64,000 nucleotides of DNA. Source: DAOTXS01 sp034433515 (GTDB lineage: Bacteria > Chloroflexota > Anaerolineae > UBA4142). The notes below the pieces were generated by a model. It made no database searches. It was not told the DNA's origin and worked only from the letters and a program-made list of their open reading frames with translations. This document shows, in pieces, positions 8,230-16,487 of this stretch. The stretch lies in NCBI GenBank assembly GCA_034433515.1, contig DAOUAL010000020.1, positions 1-64,000 on the forward strand, written 5' to 3'. A program made the position numbers and the translations under genes. Positions within the stretch are counted from its first letter, which is position 1. Every line of letters begins with the position of its first letter.

Positions 8230-9417
8230 ATGCCCGCGTTTTCGATTGATTACATCCTCAAACGTGGCGTCGCTGAAATCATCAGCGAGGAAAATCTACG
8301 CCGCCGCTTGCACGAAGGCAAACCGTTGCGTTTGAAAATGGGCTTTGACCCATCCAAGCCCGATTTGCACATTGGGCACGCCGTCGGTTTGCGCAAATTG
8401 CGTCAATTACAGGAACTGGGACACACCGTCGTGCTCATCGTGGGCGACTGGACCGCCCAAGTGGGCGATCCCTCGGGGCGAGACGAATCGCGCGTGATGC
8501 TGACGCCTGCCCAGGTTCAAGCCAACGCCAAAACCTATATGGATCAATTCTTTTCCATCGTAGATAAGACGCGCACCGAAGTCCGCTGGCAAAGCGAATG
8601 GTTCGGCAAATTTACGCTGACCGATGTGTTCAATCTCACCTCGCGTTTCACCTTTGCCGATATGATGGAACACGAGACCTTCGCCAAGCGCGTGAAAGAA
8701 GGCAAGCCGCTCTCCATTATGGAATTGATGTACCCTATGTTGCAAGCCTACGATTCAATCGCCGTGGATGCTGACGTTGAGTTTGGCGGCACCGATCAGA
8801 AATTCAACATTCTGGCGGGACGACAATTACAAGCCCGCATGGGTAAGACCCCGCAGGATGTGTTTCTAGTTCCCTTGTTGCCCGGCACCGATGGACGCAA
8901 AATGTCCAAATCGGTTGGAAACACGATTGATTTCGTCGCATCCCCCAACGATATGTACGGCAAAGTCATGTCACTTGCCGATAGTATGATCGTTGAGTAT
9001 TTCCGTTGTGTAACCGATGTGCCGGATGATGAACTCGTCGAGATGGAACGTGCAATGCAAGCCGGGACTGTAAATCCGCGCGATCTCAAGATGCGCTTGG
9101 GGCGTGAAATCGTTGCGCAATTCTACGGTCAAGACGCCGCACGTGCTGCTGAAGCCGAGTTCGTCAAAGTGTTCCAGCAGCGCGAGTTACCCACCGCAAT
9201 GCCAACCTTTGCGATGAAAACCGCGCTGCCGATCATCGAATTGATGATGCAAGCCAATCTCGCTTCCTCGCGCAGCGAAGCCCGCCGGCTCATCCAACAA
9301 GGGGGCGTGAAATTGAACGATGAAAAAGTGGAGCAAGTGGACGCACTGATCCCAGCGCATGAGGGAATCCTTAGAGTAGGCAAACTAAAATTCCTGCGTT
9401 TGACTGTGGAAAAGTAA
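8230..9417 (+). CDS. tyrS: tyrosyl-tRNA synthetase
   Basis: The 395-residue enzyme charges tRNA-Tyr. It shows the class I signature HIGH (PDLHIGHAVGLRKL, about residue 46) and GRKMSKSVGN (about 225), followed by a C-terminal S4 RNA-binding domain from about residue 330 (SSRSEARRLIQQGGVKLN). The length and motif spacing fit the TyrZ-like bacterial form. It is expressed from its own promoter and ends in a strong hairpin. Confidence 0.97.
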   Translation: MPAFSIDYILKRGVAEIISEENLRRRLHEGKPLRLKMGFDPSKPDLHIGHAVGLRKLRQLQELGHTVVLIVGDWTAQVGDPSGRDESRVMLTPAQVQANAKTYMDQFFSIVDKTRTEVRWQSEWFGKFTLTDVFNLTSRFTFADMMEHETFAKRVKEGKPLSIMELMYPMLQAYDSIAVDADVEFGGTDQKFNILAGRQLQARMGKTPQDVFLVPLLPGTDGRKMSKSVGNTIDFVASPNDMYGKVMSLADSMIVEYFRCVTDVPDDELVEMERAMQAGTVNPRDLKMRLGREIVAQFYGQDAARAAEAEFVKVFQQRELPTAMPTFAMKTALPIIELMMQANLASSRSEARRLIQQGGVKLNDEKVEQVDALIPAHEGILRVGKLKFLRLTVEK

Positions 9418-9420
9418 AAT

Positions 9421-9442
9421 GGGCGAGCCGCACGGCTCGCCC
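9421..9442. terminator. hairpin between tyrS and moeA (convergent)
   Basis: GGGCGAGCC (9421-9429) pairs with GGCTCGCCC (9434-9442) around a CGCA loop. On the plus strand it is followed by TCTTGCTTATT, only moderately T-rich. It sits between two converging genes and could end both transcripts. Confidence 0.75.
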
Positions 9443-9469
9443 TCTTGCTTATTCGGAAGGCAACCTTTT

Positions 9470-10723
9470 TTACCATTCGGGCATATCGAGTAATTGAATG
9501 TCCACCATCTCGCCTGCGTGCACCTCCGTTACATTTTCCGGTACCACCAGCAAACCATTCGCACGCGCCACCGACGTGAGAATGCCGGAACCTTGTTCAC
9601 CGGTGGAACGGGCGACATACCCCTCAGCGCGCCGCTCGACATAGACGCGGATAAAGTTGCGCCGTTGCGAATCGTTCTGCACATCTTCCGTCAGCACGGC
9701 TCGCACCGTGGGACGATCGAATTTAGTTTTGCCCAGCATCGTCAGAATGGCACGCCGCGCAAACACCTCAAACGAAATCATCGCGCTCACCGGATTGCCG
9801 GGTAATCCAAGTAACGGCACATCTTTTTTACCGTGAAGCACTCCAAACGCCAGCGGCTTGCCCGGCTTCATCCGCACTTGCCAAAAGTGCATCTCGCCTT
9901 CTGCGTTCAATACATCTTTGACGATGTCGTAATCGCCTACGGAGACACCCGCACTTGTGAGAAACAAATCGGCATCGGCGTCCAAGCCGGCGCGAATTTT
10001 GGCGGTGAGATCGGTAATGTTATCGCGCGCGATTCCTAATCGAATCGGAATGCCGCCGGCTTTGAGCACCGCCGCCGCGTTGGTGTACTCGTTCGAGTTG
10101 CGAATCTTGCCAGGCGCAATCGGTTCATCCACCGCCACCAACTCATCGCCGGTCGCTAGAATCGCCACGCGCGGACGCCGATGCACACTCACAAATTGCT
10201 TACCCAACGATGCCAGCACGCCGATTTCGGCGGGGCGAATGACGGTGCCTTTGGGAAACACCACCTCGCCCAAACGGATATCTTCGCCGGCGTTACGCAC
10301 ATTGTCGCCCGGCTTGACCGCTTTGAGAATCTGCACCGCTGCGCGATCGCGCATCCCTTTCGGCTGCGTCCCCTCCGAAGTTTCCTCAAAGCGAACGACC
10401 GCATCAGCGCCCGGCGGCAACGGTGCGCCGGTCATAATGCGCATTGCTGTGCCCGGCTCAACACTCTGTTGCGCCGTATAACCCGCCGCCACCTCGCCAA
10501 TCACGCGCAAAGTAATTGGACGCTCTTTCGATGCATTCACCACATCGTTTGCGCGCACCGCATATCCATCCATCGCCGAGTTGTTGAACGGCGGCACGTT
10601 GATGTCAGACACAATGTCTTCGGTCAGTACGCGATCCAATGCCTCCAACAAAGGTACAGTTTCTGGCTCCAAGGGTTTGAAATGTTTGAGAATATAAGCA
10701 AGGGCTTCATCCACCGAAATCAT
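9470..10723 (-). CDS. moeA: molybdopterin molybdenumtransferase
   Basis: The roughly 417-residue protein has the MoeA layout. PPFNNSAMDGYAVRANDV is in domain II. The GDELV and TSAGVSVGDYDIVKDVL motifs (about 245-265) are in the MoCF-binding domain III, followed by the conserved GLPGNPVSAMISFEVF stretch. It inserts molybdate into adenylylated molybdopterin. The ATG at 10723 has GGAAGG six bases upstream; another in-frame start lies six codons earlier at 10741. Either start overlaps the fdhD stop. It is the last gene of the mobA-fdhD-moeA operon. Molybdenum cofactor would also be needed by the Hcr reductase encoded at 37-41 kb. Confidence 0.95.
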   Translation of the reverse strand: MISVDEALAYILKHFKPLEPETVPLLEALDRVLTEDIVSDINVPPFNNSAMDGYAVRANDVVNASKERPITLRVIGEVAAGYTAQQSVEPGTAMRIMTGAPLPPGADAVVRFEETSEGTQPKGMRDRAAVQILKAVKPGDNVRNAGEDIRLGEVVFPKGTVIRPAEIGVLASLGKQFVSVHRRPRVAILATGDELVAVDEPIAPGKIRNSNEYTNAAAVLKAGGIPIRLGIARDNITDLTAKIRAGLDADADLFLTSAGVSVGDYDIVKDVLNAEGEMHFWQVRMKPGKPLAFGVLHGKKDVPLLGLPGNPVSAMISFEVFARRAILTMLGKTKFDRPTVRAVLTEDVQNDSQRRNFIRVYVERRAEGYVARSTGEQGSGILTSVARANGLLVVPENVTEVHAGEMVDIQLLDMPEW

Positions 10724-11576
10724 AGTCACCTTCCGTAACAATTCTTTCTATCCCGGTATAAACGTGCATCTCATTACCACGCGCATAACCGATGAGTGCG
10801 ATCTTCCACGCACGTGCCAGTTGCATCGCCAGATAGGTGGGCGAAGTGCGCGAGACGACAATCGGCACACGCATCTTGGCGGCTTTGGTGATCATCTCCG
10901 ATGAAACGCGCCCGGTGGTGATCAACATTTGATCATCGGTGATGACACCACGCATCATACAATCGCCGCGAATTTTGTCAAGCGTATTGTGCCGTCCGAC
11001 ATCCTCTGCCAATGCAAGCAATTGTTCGCCATCGGTCAATGCCGAGGTGTGCACGCCCCGACATTCGCGATACAACGCGGCACGATGATTCAATTCGCGC
11101 ATCATGGCAAAGATTTGTGCGGGACGCATCGTTCGTTTGGAATCTAGCGGCGTTTGTTCCTTCGACAAATCATCGAACGTTACTCCGCCCGTGCAACCAC
11201 TCGTCAACGTGCGATGTTGTGGCAAGCGAAAATCATTGTGCGTCAATCGCACTTCGATGGTGCCCACCCCACCTTCGCACAGCGCGGTCTTGCGCGTTTC
11301 ATTCACGCCCAACGATGGAATGTACCAATAAATCCGATCCGCGGCTTCCTGCACTCGCACCGAGGCAATCTCCTCCAGTCCGCCAATCAAATTCTCCGAG
11401 GCAAGAAAACCAAGCGCGAGATGATGCAAATTGCGTGAAGTCGCCATAAACGTAACCACTTCGATCCCGTTGACAAACAGCGACCAACGACTTTCGCCGA
11501 TAATCGCGCCATGGACCGGCGTGACGCCTTTCTCGCTCACTCGATAAAAAGTTGCGTTTGCTTTTTCTTCGAACAT
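10707..11576 (-). CDS. fdhD: formate dehydrogenase accessory sulfurtransferase FdhD
   Basis: The 289-residue protein matches FdhD, which passes sulfur from a cysteine desulfurase to the molybdenum cofactor of formate dehydrogenases. LALGFLASENLI, EDVGRHNTLDKIRG and TTGRVSSEMITKAA are family hallmarks. The mobile-loop motif reads TSGCTGGVTF with a single Cys where E. coli has CxxC, and the later TGG motif is replaced by ECRGVHTSAL. No formate dehydrogenase lies in the window, though fhs at 17 kb also handles formate. It overlaps moeA and follows mobA by about 30 bases. Confidence 0.93.
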   Translation of the reverse strand: MFEEKANATFYRVSEKGVTPVHGAIIGESRWSLFVNGIEVVTFMATSRNLHHLALGFLASENLIGGLEEIASVRVQEAADRIYWYIPSLGVNETRKTALCEGGVGTIEVRLTHNDFRLPQHRTLTSGCTGGVTFDDLSKEQTPLDSKRTMRPAQIFAMMRELNHRAALYRECRGVHTSALTDGEQLLALAEDVGRHNTLDKIRGDCMMRGVITDDQMLITTGRVSSEMITKAAKMRVPIVVSRTSPTYLAMQLARAWKIALIGYARGNEMHVYTGIERIVTEGDYDFGG

Positions 11577-11607
11577 TATTGATCAGCCACCTTGCTTCAG
11601 ATCGCCA

Positions 11608-12273
11608 TTACCGATTTTGGGAGGAGGAATACAAAGATTTGGCAAACTCGAAATCTGCCGGCGTGTTGGCATTGAAAAACGAAAGATGGTGGGGGTCAAA
11701 GCGATCAATTTCTGCCGGCTCCACCACGCGCACCTGCACGCGTTCGTAAAACCCAATGAGGCGTAAATCGTCAGTGTGGATTTGCGCACGGATGGGTGCG
11801 AGACATCGCTTGGAGTAAACCGCGTGCATTGGATGCAAATTGGTTTCTTTGGCAAGCGGTTGGGGACGCTGAGCATCGCGTAGCACATTGCTGGATAAAT
11901 CGCGCGCACGCGGAACGACGACATCGGCTTGCGGCGCCAGCGAAATGAGATAACGCAATAAATCGGGATTGAGGAATGGCATATCACACGCCACAGCCAG
12001 CACAAAAAGTGTGTGTGCCGCCTGCAAACCGGAATAGATGCCGCCTAACGATCCTTTGCCGGGATGCACATCGCTAACCACGCACAAGCCAAACGGCGCA
12101 TATGCCAGCGTATCATTCGCCACGATGATGATGTCGTCGCAAACCTGTGCCACCCGCTGGATCACGTGTTCGATCAGCGGCTTGCCGTCCAATTCAAGAA
12201 ACGCCTTGTCACGCCCCATCCGGCGGCTCTTGCCACCGGCGAGAATAATGGCAGAAACATTCGGCTCAGACAT
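11608..12273 (-). CDS. mobA: molybdenum cofactor guanylyltransferase MobA
   Basis: The 221-residue protein carries the nucleotidyltransferase signature LAGGKSRRMGRDKAFL (about residues 11-26). It also has CDMPFLNPDLL and the late FFNANTPADF typical of MobA. It attaches GMP to molybdopterin to give MGD, the cofactor form of DMSO-reductase-family enzymes such as formate dehydrogenase. The ATG at 12273 lacks a clear Shine-Dalgarno; a TTG five codons upstream is an alternative. It is the first gene of mobA-fdhD-moeA and lies just after the acpP terminator. Confidence 0.93.
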   Translation of the reverse strand: MSEPNVSAIILAGGKSRRMGRDKAFLELDGKPLIEHVIQRVAQVCDDIIIVANDTLAYAPFGLCVVSDVHPGKGSLGGIYSGLQAAHTLFVLAVACDMPFLNPDLLRYLISLAPQADVVVPRARDLSSNVLRDAQRPQPLAKETNLHPMHAVYSKRCLAPIRAQIHTDDLRLIGFYERVQVRVVEPAEIDRFDPHHLSFFNANTPADFEFAKSLYSSSQNR

Positions 12274-12282
12274 TTGAATACC

Positions 12283-12315
12283 AAACAAAAATGGGAACGC
12301 CCCCCAGCGTTCCCA
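12283..12315 (-). terminator. rho-independent terminator of acpP
   Basis: On the minus strand GGGAACGC pairs with GCGTTCCC (12293-12300 with 12307-12314) and is followed by ATTTTTGTTTGG. It lies about 45 bases after the acpP stop and just before mobA, separating the two transcripts. Confidence 0.85.
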
Positions 12316-12356
12316 AGCGAACTAGATTCGTACGTGTGCGCCAAGCGAGCATCGAA

Positions 12357-12596
12357 TTATTTCTTGTGTGCTTCAAGAAACGCCACCGCTTCGCCCACAG
12401 TGGTAATCTTTTGCGCTTCCTCGTCCGAAATCTCTCCACCAAATTTCTCTTCAAATTCCATAATGAGTTCGACAAGGTCGAGCGAGTCTGCTTCCAAGTC
12501 CTCACGAAAACGTGCCTCGGGTGTCACCTTGGCGGCATCCACGCCTAATTTGTCCACGATAATGGCTTTCACTTGCTCGAAAATTGCTTGATCCAT
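12357..12596 (-). CDS. acpP: acyl carrier protein
   Basis: The 79-residue acidic protein MDQAIFEQVKAIIVDKLGV contains the phosphopantetheine attachment motif EADSLDLVELIM with its Ser at about residue 37. It carries growing acyl chains in fatty acid synthesis. The ATG at 12596 is chosen because AGGAGGG lies seven bases upstream; an in-frame upstream start would add 28 residues unlike any ACP. It stands alone rather than in a fab cluster, with its own terminator. Confidence 0.96.
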   Translation of the reverse strand: MDQAIFEQVKAIIVDKLGVDAAKVTPEARFREDLEADSLDLVELIMEFEEKFGGEISDEEAQKITTVGEAVAFLEAHKK

Positions 12597-12694
12597 GGAA
12601 ACCCTCCTGTGAGATTTGAATGTGGACGGAATGAGGACAACAACCGAGCCAAGTATATGCACAATTGGCTCGTGCGTCAACCCCTTACTTGTGC

Positions 12695-12700
12695 TATAAT
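12695..12700 (+). promoter_or_regulatory. -10 box of the fni promoter
   Basis: A perfect TATAAT with no good -35 match at the standard distance (TGCGTC 17 bases upstream). It lies 65 bases before the fni start in the divergent acpP-fni interval. Confidence 0.45.
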
Positions 12701-12764
12701 TCCGTCTGCGCTTTGCCCGCTAGAACACCGCACGTAACGAAAAGTTACGCGCCAAGGATTTGAT

Positions 12765-13808
12765 ATGTCACCTGACGAAACTACTCACGAGAATCGCAAA
12801 CTCGAACATCTGCGGATCAACCTCAAGGAAAATGTTCAATTCCGGCAAACCACGACCGGCTTGGAACAATATCGCTTTGTGCATCAAGCCCTGCCGGAAC
12901 TCAATCTGAACGAGATTTCCCTTGCCACCACCTTTTTCAATAAACCGCTCCGCGCCCCTATTTTGATTTCTTCAATGACCGGCGGCGCGCACGAAGCCGA
13001 GCGCATCAATCAAACGTTGGCGAGCGCGGCGCAAGCCACCGGCATTGCGATGGGACTGGGGTCGCAACGCGCGGCGATTGAAGACGAAGCCTTGGCATAC
13101 ACCTATCAGGTGCGCCGCGTCGCGCCCGATATTTTGTTGTTTGCTAATCTCGGTGCGATCCAACTCAACTACGACTATTCGGTAACACAATGCCGCCGCG
13201 CCGTCGAACTGGTCGGCGCCGATGCGTTGATCCTGCATCTCAACGCGATTCAAGAAGCGGTGCAAGCCGGCGGCAATCTTCATTGGAAAGGATTGCTCAA
13301 GAAAATCGAGCAGGTTTGCCGCGCGCTCGAGGTGCCCGTGATCGTCAAAGAAGTCGGCTTTGGCATTTCGGCCGAGACCGCGCGCCAGCTTGCCGATGCC
13401 GGCGTCGCGGCGATTGATGTTGCCGGGGCTGGCGGCACTTCGTGGGCGGCAGTGGAAGCGTATCGCGCGCCATCTTCGTTTCTGCGCGAACTCGCCGAAG
13501 CGTTTTGGGATTGGGGCATTCCCACCGCCGAAAGTTTGGAACAGGTTCATCGGGCGGTACCCAACTTGCCGCTCATTGCGAGCGGCGGTATCAAAGATGG
13601 CATTGATGCGGCAAAATGTATCGCGTTAGGGGCAGACCTCGTTGGTTACGCTTCGCCGATGCTCAAACTGGCTGAACGCGGCGTGGAAGATGTGATCGAG
13701 GGTATCAAGATGATTCAAGAACAAATGCGCGTGGCAATGTTTGGCATCGGCGCAGAAGATTTGGACGCCCTCCGAAAAACCAAACATTTGGTCAAACTGG
13801 AAAGATAA
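12765..13808 (+). CDS. fni: type 2 isopentenyl-diphosphate delta-isomerase
   Basis: The 347-residue FMN enzyme interconverts IPP and DMAPP. Signatures are ENRKLEHLRINL at the N-terminus, SSMTGGAHEA (about 67), ILHLNAIQEAVQ (about 153), VKEVGFGIS (about 190), AGAGGTSW (about 217) and ASGGIKDG (about 268). The length fits the family. The next gene, a prenyl synthase, starts four bases after its stop, so the two are almost certainly one transcript making isoprenoid chains. Confidence 0.96.
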   Translation: MSPDETTHENRKLEHLRINLKENVQFRQTTTGLEQYRFVHQALPELNLNEISLATTFFNKPLRAPILISSMTGGAHEAERINQTLASAAQATGIAMGLGSQRAAIEDEALAYTYQVRRVAPDILLFANLGAIQLNYDYSVTQCRRAVELVGADALILHLNAIQEAVQAGGNLHWKGLLKKIEQVCRALEVPVIVKEVGFGISAETARQLADAGVAAIDVAGAGGTSWAAVEAYRAPSSFLRELAEAFWDWGIPTAESLEQVHRAVPNLPLIASGGIKDGIDAAKCIALGADLVGYASPMLKLAERGVEDVIEGIKMIQEQMRVAMFGIGAEDLDALRKTKHLVKLER

Positions 13809-13811
13809 AGA

Positions 13812-14822
13812 ATGAATCCGTTACTCACCGCGCTTGAAAACGAATTACGCTCTGTTCTTGTTTCACCTGCACCGGTGTACGATCCGTACTATGGAATGTT
13901 CCAATATCATCTAGGTTGGGTAGATGCTAATCTCGCGCCGATCAAGACGGATACCGGCAAACGATTGCGCCCATTGTTGTGTTTGCTCGCCTGCGATGCC
14001 ACGTGCGACGATTGGCAACGCGCGCTCCCGGTTGCCGCCGCGATTGAATTGGTGCACAATTTTTCGTTGATTCACGACGATATCGAAGATCAAAGCGCGG
14101 AGCGGCGCGGACGATTGGCAGTGTGGAAGGTGTGGGGCTTGGCGCACGGATTGAATGCAGGCGATGGAATGTATATGCTCGCGCGACTCGCGTTGGATCG
14201 TTTGTGGCAGCAAGGGATCGCGCCGGAAAAATGCGCGCAAATCAATCACGTCTTTGATGCGACCACCCTTGCCATCTGTCAAGGACAATTCCTCGACATC
14301 AGTTTTGAATCCCGGCTCGATGTAACCATCGCAGAATATCTCCAGATGATTCGCGGCAAGACAGCAGCACTCATCGCCGCCTCGTTGCGGTTGGGGGCAA
14401 TGCTAGGCACCGAGGACGCGCACGTGATTGACACATTCACGCAGTTCGGCGAGAATATCGGCTTGGCGTTTCAAATGGTGGACGATATTCTGGGTGTGTG
14501 GGGTGATCCAGCCGTTACTGGCAAATCGGCGGCAACCGATATTCTATCGAAAAAGAAAGCACTCCCGGCGATTATCGGTTTGAATCATCCGCAGTACGGC
14601 GCAACCTTGCGCACGATTTATAGCCAGCCCCATCTCACTCCCGATGATGTGGCGCACGTGCTTCAGTTGCTCGATGCCATCGGCGCACGCGAACAAACGC
14701 AACAACGCGCGGACGAGTACCGCCTCCAAGCCTTACGCGCACTCGATTCGTCCGGTCTGGATCACCCTGCCATCGCGCAACTGCGCGAGATCGCCGAAGC
14801 AATGACGCGGCGTGTGAAATGA
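13812..14822 (+). CDS. trans-prenyl diphosphate synthase
   Basis: The 336-residue protein is a polyprenyl synthase of the isoprenoid synthase fold. The first Asp-rich motif is HDDIED (about 90-95) and the second is MVDDILGVWGD (about 221-230), where the last Asp of the usual DDxxD is shifted. The substrate-binding GKRLRP is at about 49. It condenses IPP units onto an allylic diphosphate; chain length (geranylgeranyl or longer) cannot be decided. The four-base gap after fni and the ATGA overlap with the next gene support an operon. Confidence 0.93.
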   Translation: MNPLLTALENELRSVLVSPAPVYDPYYGMFQYHLGWVDANLAPIKTDTGKRLRPLLCLLACDATCDDWQRALPVAAAIELVHNFSLIHDDIEDQSAERRGRLAVWKVWGLAHGLNAGDGMYMLARLALDRLWQQGIAPEKCAQINHVFDATTLAICQGQFLDISFESRLDVTIAEYLQMIRGKTAALIAASLRLGAMLGTEDAHVIDTFTQFGENIGLAFQMVDDILGVWGDPAVTGKSAATDILSKKKALPAIIGLNHPQYGATLRTIYSQPHLTPDDVAHVLQLLDAIGAREQTQQRADEYRLQALRALDSSGLDHPAIAQLREIAEAMTRRVK

Positions 14823-15487
14823 GCGATATTTTCTACGACCTCGAAACCAAAGAACTGCTTGACCCCAACCTGCCCGATCAAGATGCGGCAATTCGCGCTT
14901 TGCATATGTCGGTGGGCGTTGCGTGGTGTGAGTGTCATAACGCCCAAGTGTTTCACAACACCGCCGAACTCGCCGCGCACTTGCTTTTGCACACCCGCAT
15001 CATTGGATTCAACATTCTTCACTTTGATAACGCCGTCCTCGCGTGGTCTGAAGCGCGTCAACACAGTTTGGAAAACATTCGCTTACCCGACGCGCCCGAA
15101 GATTTGAAAAAACTTCTCGACGAAAAAAGTTTTGATTTGCTCGCCGATCTTGAAGCGCGTCTAGGACATCGCGTTTCGCTTGCCGCGTTGGCAGAAGGAT
15201 CGCTGGGTAAACAAAAGATGGCAACCGGTCCGCAAGCCGTGGTGTGGAATCGGATTGCCGCCACCTTGCGGGACAAGTTGCCGTTCGCCCTCGCCGATGT
15301 GGGCGATCAAGAAGGCGCAGCGCGGGTGAATGAACTGGGCGCATGGTTTCAAGAACGCTTGGAGCAATACTGCTTGCAAGATGTTTTGCTCGTCAAGAAA
15401 ATTTTCGAGTACGGTGTGACGAACAAACGCGTGGCGTTCATTGACTTTGAAAGCGAACGCCGCGTAGTCAGAGTGCAGTGGAAATAA
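14819..15487 (+). CDS. DnaQ/RNase H-like 3'-5' exonuclease-type protein
   Basis: This 222-residue protein starts MSDIFYDLETKELLD, giving the exo I DxE motif. GFNILHFDNAVL (about residue 62) matches the exo II N-x3-FD motif and EQYCLQDVLLVKKIFEYG (about 183) the exo III YxxxD motif. Such stand-alone domains resemble the YprB-type RNase H-like proteins and helicase-associated exonucleases. A cysteine-rich patch (WCECHNAQ) is present near residue 36. Its ATG overlaps the prenyl synthase stop. Nucleolytic function is inferred from the motifs; the substrate is unknown. Confidence 0.8.
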   Translation: MSDIFYDLETKELLDPNLPDQDAAIRALHMSVGVAWCECHNAQVFHNTAELAAHLLLHTRIIGFNILHFDNAVLAWSEARQHSLENIRLPDAPEDLKKLLDEKSFDLLADLEARLGHRVSLAALAEGSLGKQKMATGPQAVVWNRIAATLRDKLPFALADVGDQEGAARVNELGAWFQERLEQYCLQDVLLVKKIFEYGVTNKRVAFIDFESERRVVRVQWK

Positions 15488-15561
15488 TTTTTCGATTTGC
15501 GATTTTTGCTTTTTGATTTACAATGACAACAAGATCGAAAAATTGAACAACGGGAGTGTGA

Positions 15562-16188
15562 ATGGCTTTTTCCGACAAGTCTCTTCAATCTTTTCTCGAT
15601 GAGGTGGCGTCCGCCGAACCCACGCCCGGCGGCGGCAGTGTTGCCGCGCTCAGTGGCGCGCTCGGGGCATCGCTGGTGGCGATGGTGTGTCGTTTGACGA
15701 TTGGCAAAAAAGGATACGAAACTGTCAGCGCTGAAATGCAAACGCTTCTGCCGCGCGCCGAAGCATTGCAACGCGAATTACGCGACTTGATGCAAGCCGA
15801 CACCGATGCTTATGCGCGCGTGATGGACGCCTACCAATTGCCCAAGCAAACCGACGCGGAAAAAGCCGCGCGCACACGCGCCATCCAAGACGCCCTCAAA
15901 CACGCGTCCGATGTTCCTTTGCGTGTGGCTGAACTGTGTTCACAGGTACTTGAACTCGCGCGCCCGGTGGCGGAAAAAGGAAACAAGAATGCCGCCAGCG
16001 ATGGCGGTGTGGGTGCCTTGATGGCAGAAGCCGGCTTGCGCGGCGCGGCATTGAACGTTTCCATCAATCTCGGCGCCATCCAAGACGAAACCTTTGGGCG
16101 CGAACATCGTGCGCGAGTGCAACAATTACTTGCCGAGGCAGAACAACGCAAGAATGAAATTTTGAAAATCGTTGAAAGCCGGTTGTGA
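15562..16188 (+). CDS. fchA: methenyltetrahydrofolate cyclohydrolase / cyclodeaminase-family protein
   Basis: The 208-residue protein belongs to the FTCD C-terminal domain family. It starts MAFSDKSLQSFLDEVAS, has the glycine-rich PTPGGGSVAALSGALG (about 20-35), and ends with the KNAASDGGVGALMAEAGLRG region. Family members either deaminate formimino-THF or, as FchA, hydrolyse methenyl-THF to formyl-THF. Its position ahead of folD and fhs favours the FchA role. This matters because the adjacent FolD lacks its cyclohydrolase lysine. GGGAG precedes the ATG. A repeat-filled gap separates it from folD. Confidence 0.88.
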   Translation: MAFSDKSLQSFLDEVASAEPTPGGGSVAALSGALGASLVAMVCRLTIGKKGYETVSAEMQTLLPRAEALQRELRDLMQADTDAYARVMDAYQLPKQTDAEKAARTRAIQDALKHASDVPLRVAELCSQVLELARPVAEKGNKNAASDGGVGALMAEAGLRGAALNVSINLGAIQDETFGREHRARVQQLLAEAEQRKNEILKIVESRL

Positions 16189-16228
16189 GATAACTGCTCA
16201 GCCCTCCTCCATGTTAACCACATCGGAT

Positions 16229-16424
16229 CGGGCGACTGAAGTCGCAGCCACCAACACCCCAAGTCGCCCTACGGCGACTCAACCAGCCGACGCAGGTCGG
16301 CTTCGGGTGGTGGTCGCAAGCGTTCACGCAGAAGAGTGTACAGACGAGTCGCCGACTCGTCTCTATCATCGAAACCGCCCAGCGCGTGACCGCTTGCGAT
16401 TGCAGCGGTTTTAACCGCCCGTCA
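16229..16424 (+). repeat. mosaic palindromic repeat, family B, copy 1
   Basis: A string of short palindromes: CGACTGAAGTCG, GTCGCCCTACGGCGAC, AGCCGACGCAGGTCGGCT and ACGAGTCGCCGACTCGT. It ends CGCTTGCGATTGCAGCGG then TTTTAACCGCCCGTCA. Copies are at 31527-31702 (inverted) and 42285-42440. It lies between fchA and folD, separating genes of one pathway without obvious terminator function. Confidence 0.8.
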
Positions 16425-16487
16425 ATAGACTTTGCACCAGCCCTACCCTGTGGTATACCAGTTTCATTGTGAGAAAAGGTAAAATTG

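Noticed and set aside
16172..16414. Small open frames within repeat family B (shared translated stretch EECTDESPTRLYHRNR)
   Set aside because: The similarity between loci comes from the DNA repeat itself; the frames have no Shine-Dalgarno and differ outside the repeat.
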